Shown in pieces: positions 47,813-56,117 of a stretch of 64,000 nucleotides of DNA. A model generated the notes under the pieces. The model was not told where the DNA came from and made no database searches. It saw nothing but the letters and a program-made list of their open reading frames with translations. Numbering within the stretch: position 1 is the first letter of the stretch; the number at the start of each line of letters is the position of its first letter. The translations under genes were made by a program, and so were the position numbers. The DNA is from JACKDW01 sp964621785 (GTDB lineage: Bacteria; Myxococcota_A; Polyangia; Nannocystales; Nannocystaceae): assembly GCA_964621785.1 (NCBI GenBank), contig CAZUPD010000001.1, positions 1 through 64,000 on the forward strand, read 5' to 3'.

Positions 47813-49666
47813 CTAGCGATATCCTTGTGCCTGCAAGTTAAACAGGTGCGCATACTGGCCGTCCCGGTCCATCAACTGCTCGTGGCTCCCCTGTTCGATC
47901 ACCCGACCGCGGCGCAGGACCACGATCTCGTCGGCCATCCGCACCGTCGAAAATCGGTGGCTGATGAAGATCGCCATCTGGTCGCGCGTCGCCTCACCGA
48001 AGTGTTCAAAGATCATCGACTCAGCCTCGGCGTCCATGGCCGACGTCGGCTCGTCGAGCACCAGGATATCTGCACCCCGACGCATGAACGCCCGTGAGAG
48101 GGCGACCTTTTGCCACTGTCCGCCCGACAGTTCGCGACCACCCTTGAACCAGCGGCCGAGTTGGGTGTGATAGCCCTTCGGCATCTCGTCGATGAACGGC
48201 TTGGACATCCCGAGTTCGGCGGCACGGTCCCACTCTGGCTCATCGGACACTTTTTGCACATCGCCGACCCCGATGTTTTCGCCGACCAGCAGTTGGAAGC
48301 GAACGAAGTCTTGGAAGATCACCCCGACGCGCTTGCGCAGGGCGTGGATATCCCACTCCCGCAGATCGCGGCCGTCGAGCGTGACACGGCCCTTGGACGG
48401 CTCGTATAGCCTCGCCAGCAGCTTGACCAGCGTCGTTTTGCCCGAGCCATTCTCGCCCACGAGCGCGAGTTTTTTACCCGGGCGCAGGTGGAGAGTCACC
48501 TCCGTCAAAGAAGGTGTATCTGCACCGGGATAGGTAAACGACACCCCCTCAAACCGCACCCCATCACCGGGGTCGGGCCCCGAGATTGCCTCGCCAGCGA
48601 ACACCGGCGATGGCTGTTCCAAAAATTCGTACAGGTTCGACAGGTAGAGGTTGTCCTCGTACATCTTGCCGATCGCCGTCAGAAGTGAAGAGAACGCCGC
48701 CTGACCCTGTTTGAACAGCAACAGGTACATGGTCATGGCGCCGATCGTGATGAGACCGGCCGCGGTTGCGATCACGATCCACCCATAGGTGCCGTAAAAC
48801 GCCAGTGTGCTCAACAGCCCGAGGAAAAAGCCCCAAACCCCGCGGCGCAGGGTCAGGTTGCGATCCTCGGCGTAGATCTTGCGGAAGATATCGCGGTAGC
48901 GACTCAGGAACAGGGGGCCGAGACCGAAGATTTGCACCTCCTTGGCGTTGTGGTCGCGGGCGATTACCGATTCCAAGTAGGCTTGCATCCGCGTCTCGGG
49001 GGCGCGCCAGCGAAACAGGCGAAAAGCTTCGCCGGAAAACCTTGTCTCTGCAATGAATGCGGGCACACCTGCGAGCGCCAGGATCAGCACTGCCCACGGC
49101 GAAAACGACAGCAGCAAGCCACCACTGGCCACCAGTGAGATTGTATTTTGCAGACTCGAAAATGTCCTTCGGACCAGACTCAATGGGCGTGCTGAAGCCT
49201 CGCGTCGGGCCCGGGTCATTTTGTCGTAGAACTCCGAGTCTTCGAACTGGGCCAGGCTCAGGGTCAGCGCCTTTTCGAGGATCAGGATGTTGACGCGTTG
49301 GCCCAGACGCACCCGCAGGAGCGATTCGCACACCGCGAGTGCTCGCTGTGCAGCCGCCATCGCCATCACCAGACCGGCCTCGAGGACCACCGCATAGATC
49401 GCAGCCTCGAGATGTTCATCGAGACCTGTCTCGGAGGCAAGTAACACTGCATCCACGATCAATTTGCCGACATAGGCGATCGCCGTCGGCAGCAGTCCGG
49501 CGACCACGGTCAGCACACCGAGCGCGATCGTCAGGGCGTGGCTGGTCGTCCACACCAGGTCGAGCGCGCGCCCGCTGTAGCGGAACACACCGAGGTAGCG
49601 GCGGAGCCCTCCAACTTCTTCGGACGGCTCCTCGACATCGTTGCGGTGTCCGTGCGCACGGGCCAT
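47813..49666 (-). CDS. ABC exporter, fused membrane and ATPase domains
   Basis: 617 residues from the ATG at 49666. Six-helix transmembrane domain (residues about 40-330: ALTIALGVLTVVAGLLP, LVMAMAAAQRALAVC, LISLV-type helices, TLAFYGTYGWIVIATAAGLI) and an ATPase with VGENGSGKTTLVKLL (Walker A), ELSGGQWQKVALSRA (signature), DILVLDEPTSAMD (Walker B) and ISHRFSTV (switch His). A type IV half-size exporter that should work as a dimer on lipids, peptides or drugs. TGTATCTGCA at 48515 encodes part of the GADTPSL strand. Convergent with the SCP2-like gene. Confidence 0.93.
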   Translation of the reverse strand: MARAHGHRNDVEEPSEEVGGLRRYLGVFRYSGRALDLVWTTSHALTIALGVLTVVAGLLPTAIAYVGKLIVDAVLLASETGLDEHLEAAIYAVVLEAGLVMAMAAAQRALAVCESLLRVRLGQRVNILILEKALTLSLAQFEDSEFYDKMTRARREASARPLSLVRRTFSSLQNTISLVASGGLLLSFSPWAVLILALAGVPAFIAETRFSGEAFRLFRWRAPETRMQAYLESVIARDHNAKEVQIFGLGPLFLSRYRDIFRKIYAEDRNLTLRRGVWGFFLGLLSTLAFYGTYGWIVIATAAGLITIGAMTMYLLLFKQGQAAFSSLLTAIGKMYEDNLYLSNLYEFLEQPSPVFAGEAISGPDPGDGVRFEGVSFTYPGADTPSLTEVTLHLRPGKKLALVGENGSGKTTLVKLLARLYEPSKGRVTLDGRDLREWDIHALRKRVGVIFQDFVRFQLLVGENIGVGDVQKVSDEPEWDRAAELGMSKPFIDEMPKGYHTQLGRWFKGGRELSGGQWQKVALSRAFMRRGADILVLDEPTSAMDAEAESMIFEHFGEATRDQMAIFISHRFSTVRMADEIVVLRRGRVIEQGSHEQLMDRDGQYAHLFNLQAQGYR

Positions 49667-49935
49667 AGAGGTCTGAGGGTATCGCATGCGCCCTCGGGAC
49701 TGACAAAAATCGCGGCCAGAGTCCCCCGCGAGGACTTCAGGAGACGTCACCCACAGAACCGAGCAACCTGGTGCCGCCTACGATCCGACAACTCCGCGAA
49801 GTCGCCGACGGGTCAGCCATCGAGTTCAGTCATGGCCCGTACGGTCGCGGAGATTTTGGTGCTTCTACAAATTGTTCGAGTGATTCGAGGAACTTGAACC
49901 AACCGTCCTCGGGGCAAATGCCAGCGGAGTCCGCT

Positions 49936-52242
49936 TTACTTCGGATCCGGCAACACCAACCAGATCCGCGAATCGACCTTGAGATCGAGTTGCAACCGTT
50001 TGTGCAACGAGTATTTCAACCCCAGATCAAACGTTCCGCTGAGCAGCGCGCCCCAGGAGCCGTCGACGTCACGTGGGAGCGGTGCACGGCTTTTTGCCCG
50101 GAGTTCTGCGAGTCGTTGCTCGACCTGTTTCGCGTCGGCCGACTCGGGCGGAAGGAGGGCCGCCAACCGTGACCATGCGAGTATTTCGGCTTGTCGCGTC
50201 GGATCGTTGGATGCAACCGCGGCGAGCAGTCCCGGCCGTTCCCGCAGCGGCGAGACGGCGGCGAGATTGATCAGGGGCACCGCGGCTTTGCCCGGAAAGT
50301 GGGTGACCGCAGTCGTCAGGTGCTCACGCGCCTTTTCCGGATTTCCCTGACTGGCCAGCAGCACGCTGAGATTGTTGAGTGCCGCCAGTCGATCATCGGT
50401 CTCGCCGTCGCGGATAATTTTTGTATAGGCATCAATTGCTGGTTGTACGGCCGACGTCTGTCCGTTGTGAAAGCTGGCGAGCGACAGGGTATTGGCATAG
50501 ACGAGCAACTCGCCCACATCGGTCGGCGGCGTACCTGCCAGCGCCGCACCGGCGAGGGATTGCAGAAGTTGCTTGTCCTGCCACATCACCGCCAAATCGA
50601 GCCCCGTCTGGCGTTGGGCGGTCAGCAAAAACTCGCGCTCGGACAATGCCGCTGGCAGGTCGCGCCTGACCTCACCGATCGCCTGTTGACGATCCGAAGT
50701 AAACCGGGCGGCCAAGATCGCAAACCGAGCAACCTCGTCGGACTGCGGAAACTGGGGGACGAGCTCACGGGCAGGGGCGACCAACTCCTCTACCAAGCGC
50801 TGACCCCAGCTGTCACTTCCGTCATCTCCTTTGGCGATCTCTCGGCGGGCGTTGACAAGCACGGAGTGAATGATCGCGGCGCGGTCCGGACGGTATTGGG
50901 CATATCCCTCCGCATCGCGGGCGGCCTTGTCGAGCACTTCGAGCGCAGCCGGGAGGGCGGCCTTGGGGTCTTGGGCGAGCTTGGGCAGCAGGTCGCCCAT
51001 GAACACCCCGACCACAGTCCCGAGGGCCACCTCGTAGTACGTCTCGTTGTGTGGCCCGAGCGGCCGGGCCCTGTCGGCGGCCTTCGCAGCGGCCGGAAAA
51101 TCGAGATGTTCGCTGAGTTCGTATTGGGCCTGGAGTATCCACACCCGTGCATCCCGAGGATCTTGCTGTTGCAACTTTTCCAAGATCTCGGCCGCCATAT
51201 CGGTGCGCCCGAGCAACAACAAAAGTTCTGCGCGGCGCACCTGTGCCGGGAGATCGGTGGCTTGGAGTTGGTCGTATTCCTGCAAGTACGACCTGGTTTC
51301 GCGCAGTTGGGTCAGCTTTTCCTCGCGGCCCTTGCGTTTGGAATCGGGAACCTCCGCGGCCTGTGCCGCTTGCAGTGCACGGTCGGCCCTCGTGGCGTCG
51401 AGAGCTGCCATGCTGGCCCGGGCGTAGCTCGAGTAATGGGCGAACGTCGCTTGGGCTGCGAGGCGTTCGATCGCCACTTCATGCAATTGCAATGACTTCT
51501 CGTAGTCTCCGGACTCGGCATAGTCCGCGGCGATCCCCTGCAGCGCGACCGCGGCCCCCTTCGAGTCGGGATAGTGGCGCAGCAACAGCGCAGCGACATG
51601 CCGCCTGCGCGTGGGTGCTTGCTCGAGCAACAAATCAAAAAATGCCAACCCCTCACTCACCTGCGCTTGTTCGGTCAATACGTTGCCGCGGTTGGCCGCC
51701 ATCATCATGGTCGAGAAGGTTTGCCGGAGAAAACTCCCGGGATTTTGCGCCCCGGGAAAGTCGAACATTCCGTAGGTGCGCTCGAGCAGTGCGAGCAACT
51801 CGGGTCCGGGGACTTGGCCATCTGCCAAGAGTTGCTCGCCCACCGAGATCGCCGACAGCAGGCCGAGGAGGGCATCGACCTGCATCAGCGGCGAGCTCGA
51901 TTCCCGGTTTTGCCAGGCCGAGAGCTGGGCGGTTGCGTGTGCCTCCAACACCACGGGATTGGCGGCCTCGGGTGGCGGCTTGGCGATCTGACTGATCCAC
52001 GCCGGCGCCTGTGAGACGAGCGGAGGTTGGGGACCGGGATCGATCGCACTGGCCAGCTCCGCAAACGGACTCTCCGGCGATTTGTCGGCGGGACTCGGTT
52101 GTGGGCTGATCGACTCCTTGGCCTTGCAGCCCATGCTCAGTGCAAGCGCGAGGGCCAGGCACGTGCCGAGCCGGCTGTACGGGCGGACATGTCGAAATCT
52201 TTCAAAACGCCCGTACACCCAACCTGCCTTTGTCGACGACAT
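49936..52242 (-). CDS. Large helical-repeat (TPR-type) lipoprotein
   Basis: 768 residues from the ATG at 52242; an upstream ATG at 52263 would overlap the shared promoter element and is not used. The lipoprotein signal is LALALALSMGC, preceded by an unusually long Arg-rich n-region. Most of the protein is Ala/Leu-rich helix pairs with TPR character (AAEILEKLQQQDPRDARVWILQAQYEL, LNNLSVLLASQGNPEKAREHL). The C-terminus ends in a different, beta-like segment (FDLGLKYSLHKRLQLDLKVDSRIWLV). TPR lipoproteins assemble envelope complexes. Partner unknown. TGCAATTGCA at 51482. Confidence 0.75.
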   Translation of the reverse strand: MSSTKAGWVYGRFERFRHVRPYSRLGTCLALALALSMGCKAKESISPQPSPADKSPESPFAELASAIDPGPQPPLVSQAPAWISQIAKPPPEAANPVVLEAHATAQLSAWQNRESSSPLMQVDALLGLLSAISVGEQLLADGQVPGPELLALLERTYGMFDFPGAQNPGSFLRQTFSTMMMAANRGNVLTEQAQVSEGLAFFDLLLEQAPTRRRHVAALLLRHYPDSKGAAVALQGIAADYAESGDYEKSLQLHEVAIERLAAQATFAHYSSYARASMAALDATRADRALQAAQAAEVPDSKRKGREEKLTQLRETRSYLQEYDQLQATDLPAQVRRAELLLLLGRTDMAAEILEKLQQQDPRDARVWILQAQYELSEHLDFPAAAKAADRARPLGPHNETYYEVALGTVVGVFMGDLLPKLAQDPKAALPAALEVLDKAARDAEGYAQYRPDRAAIIHSVLVNARREIAKGDDGSDSWGQRLVEELVAPARELVPQFPQSDEVARFAILAARFTSDRQQAIGEVRRDLPAALSEREFLLTAQRQTGLDLAVMWQDKQLLQSLAGAALAGTPPTDVGELLVYANTLSLASFHNGQTSAVQPAIDAYTKIIRDGETDDRLAALNNLSVLLASQGNPEKAREHLTTAVTHFPGKAAVPLINLAAVSPLRERPGLLAAVASNDPTRQAEILAWSRLAALLPPESADAKQVEQRLAELRAKSRAPLPRDVDGSWGALLSGTFDLGLKYSLHKRLQLDLKVDSRIWLVLPDPK

Positions 52243-52271
52243 GACTCGAGCATACCGAAGCAACTTTTGGT

Positions 52272-52289
52272 CATGTCTATTAAATCATG
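52272..52289 (-). promoter_or_regulatory. Upstream element shared with two fibrinogen-like lipoprotein genes (copy a)
   Basis: On the minus strand CATGATTTAATAGACATG, 15 of 18 identical to the copy at 62361-62378, followed by ACCAAAAG versus TACAAAAAG. It lies 29 nt before the ATG at 52242 and overlaps the stop codon of the pentaheme gene (52285). CATG boxes at both ends, 10 bp apart. Confidence 0.5.
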
Positions 52290-54105
52290 TATTTCGTCGC
52301 CGCCGGAGTGCGGCTGACAACAGCAGTAGGCCGGTGATGGTTTCCAGGGGCGGCTGTGGACCTGTGCGGCAACCACAACCTTCTCCGTCGCCCATACCTG
52401 TGTCGCTATCGCCCGTCGCTGCATGTGTCGAAGTCGGTCCCGCGCTCGTGCTCGTCTGGGCAGTGTCGGTCGGCGTGTCCGTGGTCTCCGAAGTCGAAGT
52501 CGTATCGGGCTCGAGCAATCCGAACAGCGGGACCGTGGCAGTTTGTTCGGCGAGCAACATCGGATCGGGATGGCCATGATCGTCGAACAAACCGATGACA
52601 TCCGTCCCGGCGGCATTGGTCACGTTGTCGTCGACTAGCAGGTCGAGGTACTCCGGTGTGTTGATCAGATACAGCAGGCGAACCGTGATCTGTGCGGTGT
52701 CGTCGACACCGGGCGTCGGATCCTCGACTTGAGACGGGTCAAACATGTAGGTCCAACTATCTTCGTGTGGCCAGGTATTGTCGTCTTGGAGTTGGTAGCG
52801 GTCGCCCACTGGATCGGTTTCGATATCCGGCGTCAATCCCCGCGGTGGCAAGCGGTTGTCGACCACCCACCGATCGCTACGCAGGAGGTGCAGAGTGGTG
52901 CCGTCGGTGTGATCCTCGGCGATTGCTTCGTAGCGGCGAACCTGTGGGTCAGCTTCGATCGTCGCGGCCTCGGGGTCGTACCGCCCTGAGCTGTACAGCA
53001 GTTGCTCGCCCGTCTGCACCGTCACCTCGACCCACATCACGCGGCCCTCGGCGTAGCCGGTCGGGAGTTTGTGCCCGGTGCGATTTTCGACGCGAACCGG
53101 GAGCGAAAGTCCGGTATCGAGGTCGAGTTCGCTGGGGAACGTGACCGCGAGTGTTGCGGCGTCGGCGAGGGTTTCCTCGATGCGTTCGCGTGTATGATCA
53201 AAGATTGCATCTTCAATCATCCCACCCGCAGATTTTCCATAGACCTGCTGCAATAGGTGGAGTACCGCTAAATTAGCTCCGGCGAGATCGTGTCTGCGAC
53301 CACCGTCGGGGTGGGTATTGCCAGCGAGGCTGAACCCATCACATCCGGCGACATCGTCGAGTGCGGGGAGGTGGCAGTCAGCGCAGGTCTGGGCGTGCGG
53401 GCTTTGGAGATCGGCAAACGCACTGTTGCGCCACTCACTGTAGGTCCGTTGCTCGCCAAACCCGATCCCCAGACCCACGCCATTTTCATCGACACGCTCG
53501 CGCTCGGTGGTGACATCGTGACACACACCGCACAGTTGCGAACTCGATGTAAATGCATTTTCATCGGAGGTCGCGTGCTGCGGTTGGTTGTCCGGGGGGT
53601 ACGTCCACGGTCCTCGTTCCGGCACCGACCCGTCGATCGCCATATCGTCAATGACATAGCGGGCATTGCCGGGCGCTGTGACGCCGTCGTCGACCATACG
53701 ATGGCAGATCTCGCACGTCACCCCGTCGCGGTCGTCCGGTGTCAATGCATCGATCTCGATCGCATCGCCACGCCCGTCCAAAAACGCCTTCGGTGCGTGG
53801 CAGCGAATACAATCGACCGTCTCGCCTGGAGCGTCTTGGTGGGCGATCGGCACAGCGGCCCAGAACACCGGGTCGCGGGCCGACTGTCCCATGAGACTGC
53901 CCTGCCAGATCTGCGGACTGATATTCGGCTCCCCGGCGAGCGCGGGTGGATTGACGAACAGGTGGCAGGTTGCACACTCCTGCGAGGGACGGACGAAGTT
54001 CTCGAGACTCAAGGGCTCGGTCGGATCGGCATGGGCCGAACGCGGGGCGGCGAGCAGCGGCAAGCAGACAAACGCGAGCAGACACCGATACGAAGTTTGG
54101 GCCAT
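52285..54105 (-). CDS. Pentaheme c-type cytochrome with MYXO-CTERM tail
   Basis: 606 residues from the ATG at 54105. A signal peptide (LLAFVCLPLLAAPRSAHA) precedes five heme sites: CATCH, CIRCH, CEICH, CGVCH, CADCH, all in the first 260 residues. A long beta-rich part follows (FPSELDLDTGLSLPVRVENRTGHKLPTGY, typical of NapC/hydroxylamine-oxidase-like multiheme extracellular domains), then a Thr/Ser linker and a tail with GCGCRTGP, a hydrophobic helix and RRRR. It may move electrons at the cell surface. The MYXO-CTERM tail suggests sorting like the lysozyme at 12449. Confidence 0.88.
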   Translation of the reverse strand: MAQTSYRCLLAFVCLPLLAAPRSAHADPTEPLSLENFVRPSQECATCHLFVNPPALAGEPNISPQIWQGSLMGQSARDPVFWAAVPIAHQDAPGETVDCIRCHAPKAFLDGRGDAIEIDALTPDDRDGVTCEICHRMVDDGVTAPGNARYVIDDMAIDGSVPERGPWTYPPDNQPQHATSDENAFTSSSQLCGVCHDVTTERERVDENGVGLGIGFGEQRTYSEWRNSAFADLQSPHAQTCADCHLPALDDVAGCDGFSLAGNTHPDGGRRHDLAGANLAVLHLLQQVYGKSAGGMIEDAIFDHTRERIEETLADAATLAVTFPSELDLDTGLSLPVRVENRTGHKLPTGYAEGRVMWVEVTVQTGEQLLYSSGRYDPEAATIEADPQVRRYEAIAEDHTDGTTLHLLRSDRWVVDNRLPPRGLTPDIETDPVGDRYQLQDDNTWPHEDSWTYMFDPSQVEDPTPGVDDTAQITVRLLYLINTPEYLDLLVDDNVTNAAGTDVIGLFDDHGHPDPMLLAEQTATVPLFGLLEPDTTSTSETTDTPTDTAQTSTSAGPTSTHAATGDSDTGMGDGEGCGCRTGPQPPLETITGLLLLSAALRRRRNT

Positions 54106-54535
54106 GTCCAATTGGTATACTCCAGTTGTTGCGTCGTGCGCAGCACGAACCGGACCAGATGCCCGCGATGAGGGGTTTTGCATGGTGTGTAGGCCCGAGA
54201 TGGGCGAACAAGCAAACGAAACAGGCGTTGCGTCAAGGTGTGCGGGGTGCAGGGGTTGCAGGTCGAAGCCAGACGTTTGGTGATTGCTGGGCACTGTCGA
54301 GTCGTCGCGCTCGCGCCGAACGAGCGCACGACAACGCGATGATGGCGTCACGCCCATGCATCAGCAGCGGTCTGAATCTCCAGGTTGGTACGGGGTTCTC
54401 GTCTTCGTTGTAGAGGCAATCGTCGCGGCAAACTGCAAATGTAGTTGTAGCGGCGAAAGCCTCTCAAACGATCAGCAATTGTGGTCGTCGAGAATCGACT
54501 TGCGGTGTGATCGTCATTTGTATATTCATTGCCTC
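54106..54535. promoter_or_regulatory. Divergent intergenic region between cytochrome and esterase genes
   Basis: 430 bp. A TGGTATACT stretch at 54113 lies just upstream of the cytochrome gene on the minus strand and could be its -10 region. Near-matches to TGYANNTRCA occur at 54433 (TGCAAATGTA) and 54520 (TGTATATTCA). No supported gene. Confidence 0.4.
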
Positions 54536-56041
54536 GTGACCAGGTTTCACTACGCCTTCGCAATTGCGGCCCTTGTGCCGATTTCGTGTTCGTCAGGGTC
54601 CAACGGGGATGAATCGACCGATACGCTTGGGCCCGGTAACACGAGTACCGGCAACGCATCGACGATCACGCCCCTGACAGAGACCACGGACGGGACCACC
54701 GGTGACCCTACGACAGACACGACGGAAGATTCCACAACTGATGCGTCTACACATACCACCCACGATTCGACCGAGGTGACCACAGAAGAAACTGTGACCG
54801 GCAGCGAGACCGATCCTTCGGCTACCGAGACGACGGATGCCCAGACCGAGACTGAGACGGATTCTGAGACCGAGACTGAGACTGATTCTGAGACCGACAC
54901 CGGTGGCGAGCCACTGACAGACGAGGAGTTGATGCGGGCGGCGATCGCCGGCGAAGTCGATCCCGACGAGGCGTTGACCACCATCGCGGGGCGCGGAGGT
55001 CTCCCCGTGATCACCGAGGAAGGAACGTTTTTGTTCGGTTGCCTGTGCGGGGCCGGGAGCTGGCAGCTCGCCGGTGATCACGATGGTTGGGCCGGTGCCG
55101 AGATGGACCAAACCGATGAGCTCTGGTCGATCGAAGTCGCCATCTTTGAACCTGATGGAAGTATCTACAAATTTTATGATGGCCAGGATTATTTCCCCGA
55201 CCCGATGGGTCGGCGCTACGGTTACGACAACTTTGGTGAATATTCACTGGTGCGGGCCACCGCACCGCACCTCGAGCGATGGTTCGGATTGTCCGGCTAC
55301 GGCCTCGGGCCCCGCAATCTCCAGGTTTGGGTGCCCCAGGACGGCGCGTTTACCCACGCACTCTATGTCCATGACGGGCAAAATTTGTTCGATCCGGAGG
55401 CCCTCTTTGGCGGCTGGAAATTCAACGAAACGTTGCCTGACGGCATGTTGGTGGTGGGGATCGACAACACCGGCGTCGACCGTATCGATGAATATACACA
55501 TGTGATGGACGAGATTCAGGGGATGGCCGCCGGTGGGTTGGGGGACAGTTACGCCGACCTCGTCGAACTCGACATCCGTCCGCGGATGGAAGAGGCCTAC
55601 GGCCTGCCCGAGGTCGTCGGGACGATGGGCTCGTCGCTCGGTGGTCTGATCGCGTTTCACATCGCCGACCGTCACCCTGACCGCTACGACATGGCCCTAA
55701 GTATGTCGGGGACAATGGGCTGGGGCTCGATCGGCGACGGGGTTCACGAGGAGACGATGATCGAGCGTTACGTCGCCGCCGGTCATCGCTCGACCGCGCT
55801 CTACCTCGACTCCGGGGGCAATGCGAATACCTGCGTAGATGCCGATGATGACGGGATCGAAGATGATGGCGACGGCACGGATAACTTTTGCGAAAATAAC
55901 CAGTTCCGAGATGCCCTGGCAAACATTGGCTATACATTCGATGTCGATCTCTGGCACTGGCACGAACCGGGGGCACCCCACAACGAAAGCGCGTGGGCAG
56001 CTCGCCTCGCCTATCCCCTCGAGCTGTTTTCGCAGCTGTGA
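54536..56041 (+). CDS. Esterase-D/Fes-like alpha/beta hydrolase lipoprotein
   Basis: 501 residues from the GTG at 54536, chosen because a lipoprotein signal (FAIAALVPISC) follows at once; the longer open frame upstream is not coding-like. A Thr/Glu/Asp-rich spacer (to about residue 125) and a short CBM48-like segment (AGSWQLAGDHDGWAGAEM) precede the hydrolase: VWVPQDGAFTHALYVHDGQNLFD, VVGTMGSSLGGLIAFH with the nucleophile Ser, and PGAPHNESAW with the His. Fold as in enterochelin esterases and esterase D. It is likely a surface-anchored ester hydrolase; the substrate is unknown. Confidence 0.87.
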   Translation: MTRFHYAFAIAALVPISCSSGSNGDESTDTLGPGNTSTGNASTITPLTETTDGTTGDPTTDTTEDSTTDASTHTTHDSTEVTTEETVTGSETDPSATETTDAQTETETDSETETETDSETDTGGEPLTDEELMRAAIAGEVDPDEALTTIAGRGGLPVITEEGTFLFGCLCGAGSWQLAGDHDGWAGAEMDQTDELWSIEVAIFEPDGSIYKFYDGQDYFPDPMGRRYGYDNFGEYSLVRATAPHLERWFGLSGYGLGPRNLQVWVPQDGAFTHALYVHDGQNLFDPEALFGGWKFNETLPDGMLVVGIDNTGVDRIDEYTHVMDEIQGMAAGGLGDSYADLVELDIRPRMEEAYGLPEVVGTMGSSLGGLIAFHIADRHPDRYDMALSMSGTMGWGSIGDGVHEETMIERYVAAGHRSTALYLDSGGNANTCVDADDDGIEDDGDGTDNFCENNQFRDALANIGYTFDVDLWHWHEPGAPHNESAWAARLAYPLELFSQL

Positions 56042-56061
56042 GCTCTCGAAGTTCGTCAAGC

Positions 56062-56097
56062 GAAACGTTGCCTATCGCGTTCGACAGGCAACGTTTC
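56062..56097. terminator. Bidirectional terminator between convergent genes
   Basis: GAAACGTTGCCT (56062-56073) pairs with AGGCAACGTTTC (56086-56097) around a 12-nt loop, 20 nt after the esterase stop and 20 nt before the end of the EutB-EutC gene. AT-rich sequence follows on the plus side (ATAATTCTATG). Confidence 0.75.
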
Positions 56098-56117
56098 ATA
56101 ATTCTATGTATGATTTT